Positions 6,048 to 6,397 of a stretch of DNA of 6,397 bases are shown here, in pieces. The notes below the pieces were generated by a model. That model was given only the letters and a program-made list of their open reading frames with translations. It was not told the DNA's origin and made no database searches. The stretch is from Thermoplasmata archaeon (GTDB taxonomy: Archaea; Thermoplasmatota; E2; UBA9212). The stretch is taken from NCBI GenBank assembly GCA_013329495.1, contig DUKC01000033.1:1-6397 (forward strand), written 5' to 3'. The position numbers were made by a program, and so were the translations under genes. Numbering within the stretch: the stretch's first letter is position 1; each line of letters opens with the position of its first letter.

Positions 6048-6173
6048 ATGTCACAAAAGAAGAGTTGCACATATTTGCTACACAATCAAGATATAAGGTG
6101 CTGGTATGAAAATGTAGCAAGGGGATCAGTCTGCTACGCAGATGTTAATTTGCGAAGGTCGGGAAAAGGGTGA
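6048..6173 (+). CDS. Possible 41-residue Cys-containing small protein
   Basis: A short ORF from ATG 6048 to TGA 6171-6173. It reads MSQKKSCTYLLHNQDIRCWY, then ENVARGSVCYADV and a basic tail. Cysteines at residues 7, 18 and 29 are evenly spaced by ten residues, with aromatic residues close by, which would suit a small metal-binding or disulfide protein. No family is recognised. There is no Shine-Dalgarno site, but the TATA-like box about 25 bases upstream fits a leaderless gene. A one-base shift near 6150 would instead give a tail with a fourth Cys (LICEGREKGDAL), so the end is uncertain. The same stretch contains inverted repeats that could make it an RNA instead. Confidence 0.35.
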   Translation: MSQKKSCTYLLHNQDIRCWYENVARGSVCYADVNLRRSGKG

Positions 6174-6397
6174 CGCGCTTTAGGCTCAGATATGAGGCTC
6201 TTAAAACTCGGAATTAAGAAAAAAGAGGAAAGAACAAAAACCCTTAATGCATTTACCACTTGATAAAGGATATAGGAGGTGAAGTAAAAACTCTTTTTCC
6301 TCATATCAATTTGTGGATAATATTACTTTGTTGCAGGGGTTATTTAAATTTTTGTAGGCAAGAATCCTATAAAATCCTAAATTCCCATCTTTTTAGG
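6174..6397 (+). other. Non-coding stretch with orphan SD and inverted repeats
   Basis: I see no convincing gene on either strand. An AGGAGGTGA at 6274-6282 is a perfect Shine-Dalgarno match but has no usable start behind it: its own GTG is followed by AAG TAA, and the next GTG at 6313 gives 14 codons. CCTCATATC (6299-6307) can pair with GATATGAGG (6189-6197) or, with a two-base bulge, with 6269-6279. TATTTAAATT at 6341-6350 resembles a TATA box that would start a transcript near 6370, so a gene may begin just beyond the window. The direct repeat ATCCTATAAAATCCTAAAT occurs near the end (6364-6382). Confidence 0.4.

Noticed and set aside
6274..6282. Reading the opposite strand (TCACCTCCT) as a 16S rRNA 3' end
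   Set aside because: Only nine bases match; the conserved upstream GGCTGGA sequence of 16S is absent.
6134..6304. Minus-strand ORF of 56 codons at the right end
   Set aside because: It has no promoter or ribosome binding site, its sequence resembles no family, and it lies across the inverted repeats.

Overview
The window is archaeal. Three things show this directly: a methanogen-type (class-II-atypical, SerS2) seryl-tRNA synthetase, a Pcc1 subunit of the KEOPS tRNA-modification complex next to an archaeal RecJ/GAN-like DHH nuclease, and AT-rich TATA-like boxes about 25 nt upstream of start codons that lack Shine-Dalgarno sites (leaderless style). Other starts have good GGTGAT, AGGAGG or AGGGGG sites, so leaderless and SD-led genes are mixed. 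Arginine is mostly AGA/AGG. SerS2 is known mainly from methanogens and a few related euryarchaeal lineages, so I infer a euryarchaeon or an uncultured relative. I cannot name the genus.

Layout. Positions 1-87 may be the 3' end of an unrecognised plus-strand gene. At 234-521 is a small GYD-domain protein with a clear ribosome binding site. Convergent to it, 694-2681 on the minus strand is a three-gene unit. Its promoter-proximal gene encodes a small two-helix membrane protein, the second an unrecognised protein of about 112 residues, and the third a TctA-like (DUF112) membrane permease. All three are interrupted by single-base frameshifts, four in total. Each gene regains a whole number of codons when they are undone. 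The unit is therefore either decaying or carries clustered sequence errors.

A 132-bp divergent promoter region (2682-2813) separates it from a compact plus-strand operon: recJ-like nuclease (2814-4154), pcc1 (4151-4372, TTG start overlapping the upstream stop) and serS2 (4374-5864, one base after the pcc1 stop). These three are intact. The operon joins nucleic-acid maintenance, t6A tRNA modification and tRNA serylation. t6A is placed on tRNAs that read ANN codons, which include the serine AGC/AGU tRNA, so pcc1 and serS share a plausible substrate.

Behind the operon is a tRNA-Leu(CAA) gene (5906-5990) with a long variable arm and no encoded CCA. The last 407 bases hold one possible leaderless 41-residue Cys-containing ORF (6048-6173), several inverted repeats, and an orphan perfect Shine-Dalgarno sequence (6274-6282) with no reading frame behind it. 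I see no CRISPR array, insertion sequence or integrase. The best candidates for something undescribed are the two small proteins encoded with the permease and the structured stretch at 6048-6310. Neither is strong evidence for a new system.
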